Shown: piece by piece, positions 1 to 6,487 of the stretch
How the letters are laid out: each line of letters opens with the position of its first letter
Numbering within the stretch: position 1 is the first letter of the stretch
Translations under genes and position numbers: made by a program
Notes under the pieces: generated by a model
Database searches by the model: none
What the model was told of the DNA's origin: nothing
Seen by the model: only the letters and a program-made list of their open reading frames with translations
Origin: Flavobacteriales bacterium
Lineage (GTDB): Bacteria; Bacteroidota; Bacteroidia; Flavobacteriales; BACL11
Reading direction: 5' to 3'
Length of the DNA: 8,547 nt
NCBI GenBank assembly: GCA_018675825.1
Contig: JABGXK010000292.1
Coordinates: 1-8,547, forward strand

Positions 1-1211
1 TAAATTTATTTGTAGATAAATGGGATAATAATAGACATAACCTCTCTTATGAAATTGATGGAATTGTTATAAAAGTCAATAATATAAATACTCAATCAAA
101 ACTTGGCTATACAGCTAAATCTCCAAGATGGGCAATTTCTTATAAATTTAAAGCTCTTCAAGCGAAAACTAAATTACTAGGCGTCTCATACCAAGTTGGC
201 AGAACTGGTGCAATTACTCCTGTTGCAAACTTGGAGCCTATTCTATTAGCGGGTACTATAGTTAAAAGAGCTTCTCTTCATAATGAAGATCAAATACATA
301 AGCTTGGTATTAAAATAAATGACTATGTCTTTATTGAAAAAGGAGGAGAAATTATTCCTAAAATAGTTTCTGTTTCTTTAAAAGATAGAGATTCATTTGC
401 AACGTCAATTGAATTTATTAGAAATTGTCCTGAATGTAATGAGCCTTTAAATAGAATTGGAGAAGATGTTAAGCATTATTGTATAAACCAGATTAATTGT
501 CTTCCTCAGCTTAAAGGAAGATTTGAACATTTTATTTCAAAAAAAGCATTAAATATTGATGGATTAGGTCCTGAAACAATTGATCTATTATTTAAAAATG
601 AGAAAATTAAGGTTTTATCTGATTTATATTTATTAAAATATGAAGATTTATTACCACTAAAAAAAGATGGAAAAAAATGGTCTTATAATATAATAAATGG
701 TATTGAAGAGTCTAAAAAAATTACCTTTGAAAAGGTTTTGTTTGGTTTAGGCATTAGATATGTAGGTGAAACTGTTTCAATAATTCTTTGTAAAAACTTT
801 AATACTATTTATAATCTAATGTCTGCATCATATGAAGATTTAATAGACGTAGATGAGATAGGGGATAGAATTGCACAAAGTATAATTGATTATTTTGCTG
901 TTTCTTCAAATATTGATTTAGTAAAAAGCTTAACTGATTTTGGTTTACAATTTAATTATTTAAGTCAAGTAAAATCTAATATTTTAAAAGATAAAAATAT
1001 TGTTATCTCTGGAAAATTTAAAAATTATAGTCGTGAAGAATTAAAAGCTTTAGTTGAAGAACATAATGGAAAAACTATATCTAGCATTTCTAAAAAGACT
1101 ACTTTTGTTTTAGCTGGAGAAAATATTGGTCCAAGTAAATTAAAAAAAGCTATTAACTTAGAAATAGAGATCATTAACATAAATCAATTCTTAAATATTT
1201 TAAATTTATGA
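1..1211 (+). CDS. ligA: NAD+-dependent DNA ligase LigA, C-terminal ~402 residues (5' end outside window)
   Basis: LigA seals nicks in duplex DNA using NAD+ in replication and repair. The reading frame is open from base 3, so the gene enters from the left; the ATP/NAD-grasp start with the AMP-accepting lysine (KxDG) is missing. Seen here: nucleotidyltransferase motif IV (EIDGIVIK, lysine at 72-74) and motif V (SPRWAISYKF, lysine at 144-146), 24 residues apart exactly as E. coli K290 and K314; the OB fold starting VGRTGAITPV; a four-cysteine zinc finger (cysteines at 426, 435, 480 and 498) with the E. coli spacing of 3, 15 and 6; helix-hairpin-helix repeats around 740-900 (GLGIRYVGET, VDEIGDRIAQ); and a C-terminal BRCT domain from about 984 (IVISGKF). 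By comparison with E. coli, roughly 265 residues lie upstream. The stop overlaps the next start as ATGA, suggesting coupled translation. Identification is certain. Confidence 0.98.
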   Translation, partial: NLFVDKWDNNRHNLSYEIDGIVIKVNNINTQSKLGYTAKSPRWAISYKFKALQAKTKLLGVSYQVGRTGAITPVANLEPILLAGTIVKRASLHNEDQIHKLGIKINDYVFIEKGGEIIPKIVSVSLKDRDSFATSIEFIRNCPECNEPLNRIGEDVKHYCINQINCLPQLKGRFEHFISKKALNIDGLGPETIDLLFKNEKIKVLSDLYLLKYEDLLPLKKDGKKWSYNIINGIEESKKITFEKVLFGLGIRYVGETVSIILCKNFNTIYNLMSASYEDLIDVDEIGDRIAQSIIDYFAVSSNIDLVKSLTDFGLQFNYLSQVKSNILKDKNIVISGKFKNYSREELKALVEEHNGKTISSISKKTTFVLAGENIGPSKLKKAINLEIEIININQFLNILNL

Positions 1212-1750
1212 GTTATCTAGATGATTTTAAAATTAAAATAGGTCAAATTGTTTTCCAGAATCAGTTAAAATATAATAAGAGAACAAAAGAAGTTTGTAAT
1301 CTTGAAAGTGCTAAATCGATTGGAATACTTTATGAAGCTACTCATGAGGATCAAGTTAAACAAATTCAACCATTTGTTTCTTATTTTTTTAATCTTAAAA
1401 AGGAAGTTAAAGCATTAGGATATGTAAATTCTAAAAAACTTTCATATTGCCATACTCCAAAACTTCAATATGATTTTTTTTATATTAAGGATCTTAACTG
1501 GTATAATAAACCTCAAAATTATATTATTGATAATTTCATCAAAAAGGAATATGATATCCTTATAAATTTATGTGATAGTAAATGCATACCAATTAAATAT
1601 CTTGTAGCAAGTTCTATTGCACATTTTAAGATTGGTCAACATGAAGATGGTTATGAAATTTATGACCTTATGATATCTCTTAAAAAAGATAAATCATTGA
1701 TAAAGCTTATGTCAGAAATAAAACATTACTTACAACTTATAAATAAATAA
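1208..1750 (+). CDS. DUF6913 family protein of unknown function
   Basis: A 180-residue protein of no established function. I recognise it as the small Bacteroidota family called DUF6913, which typically sits beside dapA and ligA in Flavobacteriia. Features resembling that family: an early strand SIGILY (37-42), the stretch DFFYIKDLNWY (89-99), YDILINL (115-121), AHFKIG (138-143), IYDLMI (151-156) and a C-terminal helix ending YLQLINK. No signal peptide, lipobox or membrane segment is apparent, so it is probably cytoplasmic; the alternating strand and helix pattern suggests a small alpha/beta fold (inference). The ATG overlaps the ligA stop by four bases and dapA begins two bases after its TAA, so it is almost certainly cotranscribed with both. 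Cysteines at 30, 81, 122 and 126 form no obvious metal-binding motif. The family call is from memory of the pattern, not a search. Confidence 0.85.
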   Translation: MSYLDDFKIKIGQIVFQNQLKYNKRTKEVCNLESAKSIGILYEATHEDQVKQIQPFVSYFFNLKKEVKALGYVNSKKLSYCHTPKLQYDFFYIKDLNWYNKPQNYIIDNFIKKEYDILINLCDSKCIPIKYLVASSIAHFKIGQHEDGYEIYDLMISLKKDKSLIKLMSEIKHYLQLINK

Positions 1751-1752
1751 TT

Positions 1753-2625
1753 ATGTTTAATTTTTCAGGAACAGGAGTTGCATTAATAACTCCATTTAAT
1801 AATGATTTAAGTATTGATTTTGAATCACTTAACAATCTTATTGAACATGTTATTTTGGGAGGAGTTAATTTTTTAGTTATTCTTGGAACAACAGCAGAAA
1901 CAACAAGTTTATCAAATAAAGAAAAAATTGACATAATAGATTTTATAGTTAAGATTAACGCAAAAAGAATTCCTTTAGTAATTGGCATAGGAGGTAATAA
2001 TACTAATAAAGTTAAACAAGAAATTTTATCTAGAAATTTATTAGATTTTGATGCTATTTTATCAGTAACACCATATTATAATAAGCCTTCACAGGAAGGT
2101 TTATATCGTCATTATAGAGAAATATCTAAAATATCTCCTTTACCTGTAATTTTATATAATGTTCCTTCTAGAACAGGAGTTAATATGAATTATAAAACAA
2201 CATTGAGATTAGCTAATGATTTTACTAATATTGTGGCTATTAAGGAAGCTTCAGGAGATATTCATCAAATTAAGAATATATTATCTAATAAACCATCAAA
2301 TTTTAATGTTTTATCTGGAGATGATGCATTAACATTAGAAATGATTTATTTAGGAGCTACTGGAGTTATTTCTGTTATCGGACAATCTCATCCAAAAGAA
2401 TTTTCTGAGATGGTTGATGCTGGATTAAAAAATGATAAATCTAAAGCAAATAAGATTCATGATGATTTATTTAAATTCTACCATTTTCTTTATTCAGAAG
2501 GCAATCCATCTGGAATTAAAGGTTTACTTTATACTATGAATATTTGTAAAAACATATTGCGTTTACCTTTAACAATAATAAATAAATCATTACTTCATGA
2601 ATTAAAATTAATTATAAACAAATGA
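1753..2625 (+). CDS. dapA: 4-hydroxy-tetrahydrodipicolinate synthase DapA
   Basis: DapA condenses pyruvate with aspartate semialdehyde, the committed step to meso-diaminopimelate (peptidoglycan) and lysine. At 290 residues it is the normal family length. Active-site residues of this TIM-barrel aldolase are all visible: the Schiff-base lysine K164 in AIKEASGD, Y135 in ILYNVPSRTG, R140 in the same motif for the substrate carboxylate, the GTTAET loop (45-50) carrying the proton-relay threonine, and Y108/Y109 in TPYYNKP. Alanine after GTT, where E. coli has glycine, is to my knowledge usual in Bacteroidota. The ATG lies two bases after the DUF6913 stop and has no Shine-Dalgarno, only an A/T-rich leader. 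Its TGA overlaps the next start as ATGA. No lysine riboswitch or leader precedes it, consistent with its internal operon position. Cytoplasmic, probably a homotetramer as in the family. Confidence 0.97.
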   Translation: MFNFSGTGVALITPFNNDLSIDFESLNNLIEHVILGGVNFLVILGTTAETTSLSNKEKIDIIDFIVKINAKRIPLVIGIGGNNTNKVKQEILSRNLLDFDAILSVTPYYNKPSQEGLYRHYREISKISPLPVILYNVPSRTGVNMNYKTTLRLANDFTNIVAIKEASGDIHQIKNILSNKPSNFNVLSGDDALTLEMIYLGATGVISVIGQSHPKEFSEMVDAGLKNDKSKANKIHDDLFKFYHFLYSEGNPSGIKGLLYTMNICKNILRLPLTIINKSLLHELKLIINK

Positions 2626-3158
2626 ACTTTCTTAAAACATTAAAATATATGATATTCTTTTCAGCATTAAATGTATCAGCTCAACAATCATTTTATGATC
2701 TTACTATCAATTCAATTGATGGTGAATTAATTAATTTTAACACCTTTAAAGGCAAAAAGATACTTATTGTTAATGTAGCCTCAAATTGCGGGTTTACATC
2801 TCAATATAAGGCGTTGGAGGACCTATCTCAACAATATAAAGATTCTTTAGTTATTTTAGGAGTTCCTTGTAATCAATTTGGAGGTCAAGAACCTAAAAAT
2901 GAAGTTGAAATTATAGAATTTTGCAAATCTAATTATGGAGTTACATTTTTAATGTCTGAGAAAGTTCATGTTAAAGGTAATAATCAACATCCTTTATATA
3001 GTTGGCTAACAAATAAAAAAAAGAATGGATCATCTAGCTCATCAGTTAAATGGAACTTTCAAAAATATTTAATTGATAATAATGGTAAGTTAATTAACTA
3101 TTTTTATTCTACAACTTCACCAACCTCACGAAAAATAACATCAATTATTGAGCAATAA
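2622..3158 (+). CDS. Exported Cys-type glutathione peroxidase (probably thioredoxin-linked)
   Basis: A 178-residue peroxidase of the GPx/BtuE family, which reduces hydrogen peroxide and organic hydroperoxides. The catalytic tetrad is complete: peroxidatic C56 in NVASNCGFTS, Q89 in FGGQEP, and W144/N145 in KWNFQKYL. The active site uses cysteine (TGC), not selenocysteine. C101 (EFCKSNYGVTF) sits where thioredoxin-dependent GPx enzymes have their resolving cysteine, so thioredoxin is a likelier donor than glutathione (inference). Residues 1-20 form a signal peptide: lysines at 5 and 8, hydrophobic core YMIFFSALNV, cleavage probably after VSA at 20, so the enzyme likely acts in the periplasm. 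There is no lipobox. The ATG overlaps the dapA stop (ATGA), which favours this start over M10; starting at M10 would lose the n-region lysines. It is the last gene before an 83-bp gap, probably the end of this transcription unit. Confidence 0.93.
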   Translation: MNFLKTLKYMIFFSALNVSAQQSFYDLTINSIDGELINFNTFKGKKILIVNVASNCGFTSQYKALEDLSQQYKDSLVILGVPCNQFGGQEPKNEVEIIEFCKSNYGVTFLMSEKVHVKGNNQHPLYSWLTNKKKNGSSSSSVKWNFQKYLIDNNGKLINYFYSTTSPTSRKITSIIEQ

Positions 3159-3166
3159 TCAATAAT
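3144..3166 (+). terminator. Weak AT-rich inverted repeat at the end of the peroxidase gene
   Basis: ATTATTGA (3144-3151) and TCAATAAT (3159-3166) are perfect 8-base inverted copies with a 7-base loop that contains the TAA stop. An alternative fold pairs 3144-3149 with 3154-3159. The stem has one G-C pair and is followed by only three T residues, so it is a poor intrinsic terminator. Its position, at the end of one gene string and before the bamD promoter-like element, is where a terminator would be expected. In sequence this AT-rich it could be chance. Confidence 0.22.
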
Positions 3167-3219
3167 ATTTAGAGTTTACTAGATATAAAAATAATTTAGG
3201 AATATCCAAATATTGAAAT

Positions 3220-3227
3220 TATCTTTG
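3220..3227 (+). promoter_or_regulatory. Bacteroidota-type -7 promoter element before bamD
   Basis: TATCTTTG matches the Bacteroidota -7 consensus TAnnTTTG and is followed by T, also favoured. It lies in the longest gene-free stretch of the window, with 14 bases between its last G and the bamD ATG. Transcription would start around 3231-3234, leaving a leader of only about ten bases. No clear TTG sits at -33; TTTAG at 3195-3199 is the nearest candidate and is poor. The same element with the same following bases occurs before fabI, which strengthens the call. TAnnTTTG alone is expected several times by chance in DNA this AT-rich. Confidence 0.6.
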
Positions 3228-3241
3228 TAAAAAATAATTAA

Positions 3242-4051
3242 ATGAAAAAAATATTTATATCCATTATATTAATATCTTCATTTCTATCATGTAGTAATTA
3301 TCAGAAAATACTAAAAAGTGATGATATTAATTTTAAATATAATGAAGCTGTAAAATATTATAAGGATGCTGACTTCAATAGAGCTATGCCTATTTTCACA
3401 GAATTATTACCATTATTTAGAGGTACTGCTAAAGCTGAAGAGCTTGCTTATTATTATGCTTATACTCATTACTCAATAGGTGATTATCTTATGGCTTCAT
3501 ATTTATTTAATAAGTATATAATTAATTTTCCAAGAAGTTTACATTCAGAAGAAAGTAAATTTATGATTGCTTTTTGTCACTATCAAGAAGCTCCTGAGTT
3601 TTCTTTAGATGCTACAAATACAATAAAAGCAATATCTAAGTTTCAAGATTTTATTGACAAATATCCTCAGAGTGATAGTATAAAAACTTGTAATAATTTA
3701 ATGGATCAGTTAAGATTAAATTTATCAAATAAAGCATTTGCTAATGCAAAACAATATTATACTACTGAAAACTATAGAGCAGCTATAACTGCTTTAGATA
3801 ACGTATTAATTAATTATCCCAGCATAAAAAATCGAGAAGAGATATATTATATAATATTAGAATCCTCTTATTTCTTAGCTATTAATAGCATACAATCTAA
3901 AAAAGAAAATAGATTATTTAAAACTATTGATTCATATAATCAATTTATAGATAATTATCCATTAAGTATTTATAATACTAGTGCTAAAAAGATACATACA
4001 AATACATTAAAGACAATAGAAGAATTAAAACTAAATAAAAATGAAATTTAA
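3242..4051 (+). CDS. bamD: Outer membrane assembly lipoprotein BamD
   Basis: BamD is the essential lipoprotein partner of BamA in inserting beta-barrel proteins into the outer membrane. This 269-residue protein begins with a lipoprotein signal: lysines at 2-3, a hydrophobic core and a lipobox LSC with the lipidated cysteine at 17. The mature part is helical with TPR-like repeats, seen as recurring NFP/KYP/NYP turns at 95-97, 140-142, 191-193 and 238-240, each after a hydrophobic helix; the opening YQKILKSDD and NEAVKYY is typical of Bacteroidota BamD. An in-frame TAA immediately before the ATG (3239-3241) fixes the start. There is no Shine-Dalgarno, but a promoter-like element lies just upstream, so bamD probably heads the next transcription unit. 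Its last 11 bases overlap rpoZ in another frame. A generic TPR lipoprotein is the only alternative, and the neighbours argue for BamD. Confidence 0.93.
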   Translation: MKKIFISIILISSFLSCSNYQKILKSDDINFKYNEAVKYYKDADFNRAMPIFTELLPLFRGTAKAEELAYYYAYTHYSIGDYLMASYLFNKYIINFPRSLHSEESKFMIAFCHYQEAPEFSLDATNTIKAISKFQDFIDKYPQSDSIKTCNNLMDQLRLNLSNKAFANAKQYYTTENYRAAITALDNVLINYPSIKNREEIYYIILESSYFLAINSIQSKKENRLFKTIDSYNQFIDNYPLSIYNTSAKKIHTNTLKTIEELKLNKNEI

Positions 4052-4379
4052 AAAAACTGGAGCAGAAAAATCAACTATTACTAGAAATGTTAATAATTTA
4101 ACAGATAAAACTGGAAATATTTTTAAAGCAGTTTCAATTCTTGCTAATAGGAGTAAACAAATTAATGAAAAGATGAAAGAAGAATTACTTTCAAAATTAG
4201 AGGAATTTGCCTTAGATCAAGAACAATTAGATGAAGTTTTTGAGAATCAAGAACAGATAGCAGTATCTAAATTTTATGAAAGTCTACCTAAACCTTGGGC
4301 TATTGCAATGCAAGAATTACTAAATGATGAAATATATATTAGTAAAATTGATGAATCAGAGGAAAATATAGTTGAATAA
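4041..4379 (+). CDS. rpoZ: DNA-directed RNA polymerase omega subunit (Bacteroidota type)
   Basis: Omega helps the beta' subunit fold and join RNA polymerase. This 112-residue protein matches the divergent Bacteroidota omega: TGNIFKAVSILANRSKQIN (24-42) corresponds to the conserved GNRF...AARRA helix region of E. coli omega, followed by an acidic helix (KEELLSKLEEFA), then the Bacteroidota-specific stretch EQIAVSKFYESLPKPWAIAMQ (71-91 region). It is longer than E. coli omega (91 residues), as usual for this phylum. The ATG lies 11 bases inside the end of bamD, preceded by the A-rich CTAAATAAAA rather than a Shine-Dalgarno, which suits initiation in Flavobacteriia. Position between bamD and coaBC is the usual one in this phylum. 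Cytoplasmic, with no catalytic role of its own. Confidence 0.93.
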   Translation: MKFKKTGAEKSTITRNVNNLTDKTGNIFKAVSILANRSKQINEKMKEELLSKLEEFALDQEQLDEVFENQEQIAVSKFYESLPKPWAIAMQELLNDEIYISKIDESEENIVE

Positions 4380-4388
4380 GCAGCATAT

Positions 4389-5585
4389 ATGCTAAATAAT
4401 AAGAATGTTTTACTAGCTGTATCTGGAAGTATAGCCGCTTATAAAGCAGCTAATATCGTCAGATTACTTAAAGAATCTGGTTCAAATGTTCAAGTAATTC
4501 AAACTCCAAAATCCTTAGATTTTGTTACTCCTTTAACTTTATCTACATTATCTGGAAATCCTGTTATCTCAAAGATGATAAATGATGATAAAACATGGAA
4601 TAGCCATGTTCAATTATCATTATGGGCAGATATTATGTTAATAGCACCAGCTACTGCAAAAACAATTTCTAAAATGGTTAGTGGTGATTGTGACAATATT
4701 TTATTAGCTACATATTTATCATGCATATGTCCAGTATATTTTGCACCTGCAATGGATCTTGATATGTTTAAACATTCTTCTACTAGAAAAAATATTAATA
4801 AACTTACTTCAATAGATAATATTTTATTGCCTCCAGCATATGGTAAGCTTGCTAGTGGTTTAGTTGGGGAAGGAAGAATGATGAATCCAGATAATATTAT
4901 TTCTTTTATTAATAATGATCTAAGTAAAAATCTACCTTTTTCTGGAGTTAATATTTTAATCACTGCTGGATCTACTCATGAGCCTATTGACAAAGTAAGA
5001 TATATCACTAACTATTCTTCAGGTAAAATGGGAGTTGCATTAGCAAAAGCTGGAGCAGATTTAGGTGCAAATATTACTTTAGTAATTGGCCCAAATAATA
5101 ATAATATTAAGCATATAAACATTAAAGTTATAAATGTTACTAGTGCGGATGAAATGTATCAGACAGTAAAAAATAATTTTAAATCTAATGATATTGGCAT
5201 ATTTTCTGCTGCTGTTTCAGATTACACACCTATTTCTCAAGCTTCAAATAAAATTAAAAAATCAAATAATAATTTAATTATTAACTTAAAGCCAACAAAA
5301 GATATTTTACACGATATGTCTTTAAATAAAAATAAATCTCAGTATATTGTAGGTTTTGCTTTAGAAACAGAAAATGAGCTTGAAAATGCAAAGAATAAGC
5401 TAATAAATAAAAAACTAGATTTAATTATATTAAATTCTTTAAAAGACAAGGGTGCCGGATTCATACATGATACTAATAAAATAACCATTATAGATTCTGA
5501 AAATAATATTGATAATTTTAAAATAAAACCTAAGCTTGAAGTTGCTAAAGATATTTTTGCTAAAATTCTAATTCATAGGAGATGA
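4389..5585 (+). CDS. coaBC: Bifunctional phosphopantothenoylcysteine decarboxylase / phosphopantothenate-cysteine ligase
   Basis: CoaBC carries out two consecutive steps of coenzyme A synthesis: ligation of cysteine to 4'-phosphopantothenate (CoaB) and decarboxylation to 4'-phosphopantetheine (CoaC). At 398 residues the length is normal. The N-terminal flavoprotein half (about 1-180) shows the FMN-binding GSIAAYKAA (13-21), catalytic H73 (E. coli H75), and the APATAKT motif (86-92). However, PAMD (120-123) has Asp where E. coli Dfp has the important N125, and ASGLVGEGRM (155-164) has Ser where E. coli has C158; all three positions align with an offset of two. The C-terminal ligase half has ITAGSTHEP, RYITNYSSGKMG (N208, matching E. 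coli N210), SAAVSDY (D278), KIKK (288-291) and GFALETE. The ATG is nine bases after the rpoZ stop; the TGA overlaps the next gene as ATGA. Function is secure; the substitutions are treated under findings. Confidence 0.97.
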   Translation: MLNNKNVLLAVSGSIAAYKAANIVRLLKESGSNVQVIQTPKSLDFVTPLTLSTLSGNPVISKMINDDKTWNSHVQLSLWADIMLIAPATAKTISKMVSGDCDNILLATYLSCICPVYFAPAMDLDMFKHSSTRKNINKLTSIDNILLPPAYGKLASGLVGEGRMMNPDNIISFINNDLSKNLPFSGVNILITAGSTHEPIDKVRYITNYSSGKMGVALAKAGADLGANITLVIGPNNNNIKHINIKVINVTSADEMYQTVKNNFKSNDIGIFSAAVSDYTPISQASNKIKKSNNNLIINLKPTKDILHDMSLNKNKSQYIVGFALETENELENAKNKLINKKLDLIILNSLKDKGAGFIHDTNKITIIDSENNIDNFKIKPKLEVAKDIFAKILIHRR

Positions 5586-6487
5586 AAATATATATTCTTT
5601 TGCTTTTTTTATTCATTACTAATAATTTATTTTCCCAAGAACTAATTTGCAATGTAATGGTTAATTCTAATCAGATTCAAACAAGTGATAGACAAATATT
5701 TACTTCACTTCAAAAATCTATTTATGAATTTGTTAATAATACTAAATGGACAAATACAAAAATTGAAAATGAAGAACGAATTGAATGTTCAATAATGATT
5801 AATATTAGTAAAATGATATCAAATGATGTTTTTGAAGGTACACTTCAGATTCAAAGTAAAAGACCTGTCTTTGGAACATCTTATCAAGCAACAATTCTAA
5901 ATTATCAGGATCAAAATTTTAAATTTAATTATCAAGAATTCGAAGCTTTAGAGTTTACAGTTAATACGCATCTATCTAATTTAACATCTGTTATAGCATT
6001 TTATGTTAATATTATAATTGCTTTAGATTTTTCAACATTTTCTGAGGATGGAGGCATGGAATATATTGGAGTTTCTCAAAAAATAGTTAATAATGCTCAG
6101 AATGTCTCTGAAAAAGGTTGGAGAGCCTTTGAAAGTGATAGAAATAGATATTGGCTAGCATACGATCTTGCAGATCCACGTTATACAGCATTTCAAAGGT
6201 GTTTATATGCTTATCATCGATTGGGTCTTGACAAGTTAGCTGAAGAGCCAGATGATGCTAGATTTGAGATAACAGAGGCTCTAGAATCATTAAAGGATAT
6301 TTATAGAGAGAATCCCTCATCATTTTTATTGAAATTATTTTTTGATGCTAAATCTGATGAGATTGTAAAGATTTATTCTGAAGCTTTTCCAAATGAACAG
6401 GCAAGAATTGTTAAAACTCTAGTCGAGATTGATCCAACAAATTCAAGTAAATATCAAAAAATCCTCAATTCTAATCAAGAAAAATAA
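5582..6487 (+). CDS. DUF4835 family exported protein (type IX secretion-associated PorD-like)
   Basis: A 301-residue exported protein of the Bacteroidota family DUF4835. Some annotation sources call this family PorD, a type IX secretion component; I recall that name but cannot check it here. Residues 1-18 are a signal peptide (K2, core IYILLLFLFI, cleavage probably before QEL at 19), with no lipobox cysteine. Family landmarks are present in order: KWTN (55-58), RPVFG (94-98), GGMEY (157-161), GW (179-180), RNRYW (187-191), YHRLGLD (211-217) and FFDAKSDEI (253-261). Cysteines 23 and 69 occupy positions I believe are conserved and could form a disulfide in the periplasm (inference). The ATG overlaps the coaBC stop (ATGA), and recN begins at the very next base after the TAA. 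The coaBC-DUF4835-recN order is common in Bacteroidota. Molecular role unproven. Confidence 0.88.
   Translation: MKIYILLLFLFITNNLFSQELICNVMVNSNQIQTSDRQIFTSLQKSIYEFVNNTKWTNTKIENEERIECSIMINISKMISNDVFEGTLQIQSKRPVFGTSYQATILNYQDQNFKFNYQEFEALEFTVNTHLSNLTSVIAFYVNIIIALDFSTFSEDGGMEYIGVSQKIVNNAQNVSEKGWRAFESDRNRYWLAYDLADPRYTAFQRCLYAYHRLGLDKLAEEPDDARFEITEALESLKDIYRENPSSFLLKLFFDAKSDEIVKIYSEAFPNEQARIVKTLVEIDPTNSSKYQKILNSNQEK

Noticed and set aside
1100..1107. TACTTTTG matching TAnnTTTG near the end of ligA
   Set aside because: It lies inside the BRCT coding region about 100 bases before the next start, lacks the flanking bases shared by the other two sites, and such matches are expected by chance in AT-rich DNA.
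231..1211. A gene beginning at TTG 231 as an independent CDS
   Set aside because: The same frame is open back to base 3 and encodes LigA motifs IV and V, so TTG 231 is an internal leucine codon and the true start lies outside the window.
1474..1481. Run of eight T (and seven T at 1384-1390) in the DUF6913 gene as phase-variation tracts
   Set aside because: They encode ordinary Phe codons in an intact frame, and similar short A or T runs are common throughout this AT-rich window.
1737..1988. Minus-strand open frame of 83 codons
   Set aside because: It lies almost wholly opposite dapA, whose catalytic motifs are intact, and resembles no family I know.
3201..3214. Small hairpin AATAT-CCAA-ATATT upstream of bamD
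   Set aside because: Five A-T pairs only, too weak to be a terminator or to claim as an operator.
4610..4963. Minus-strand open frame of 117 codons
   Set aside because: It lies opposite the conserved CoaC half of coaBC and its product shows no recognisable motif, so it is a shadow of the coding strand.
5577..5581. AGGAG directly before the DUF4835 start as a Shine-Dalgarno
   Set aside because: It abuts the ATG with no spacer, too close to act, and is explained by the arginine codons ending coaBC.
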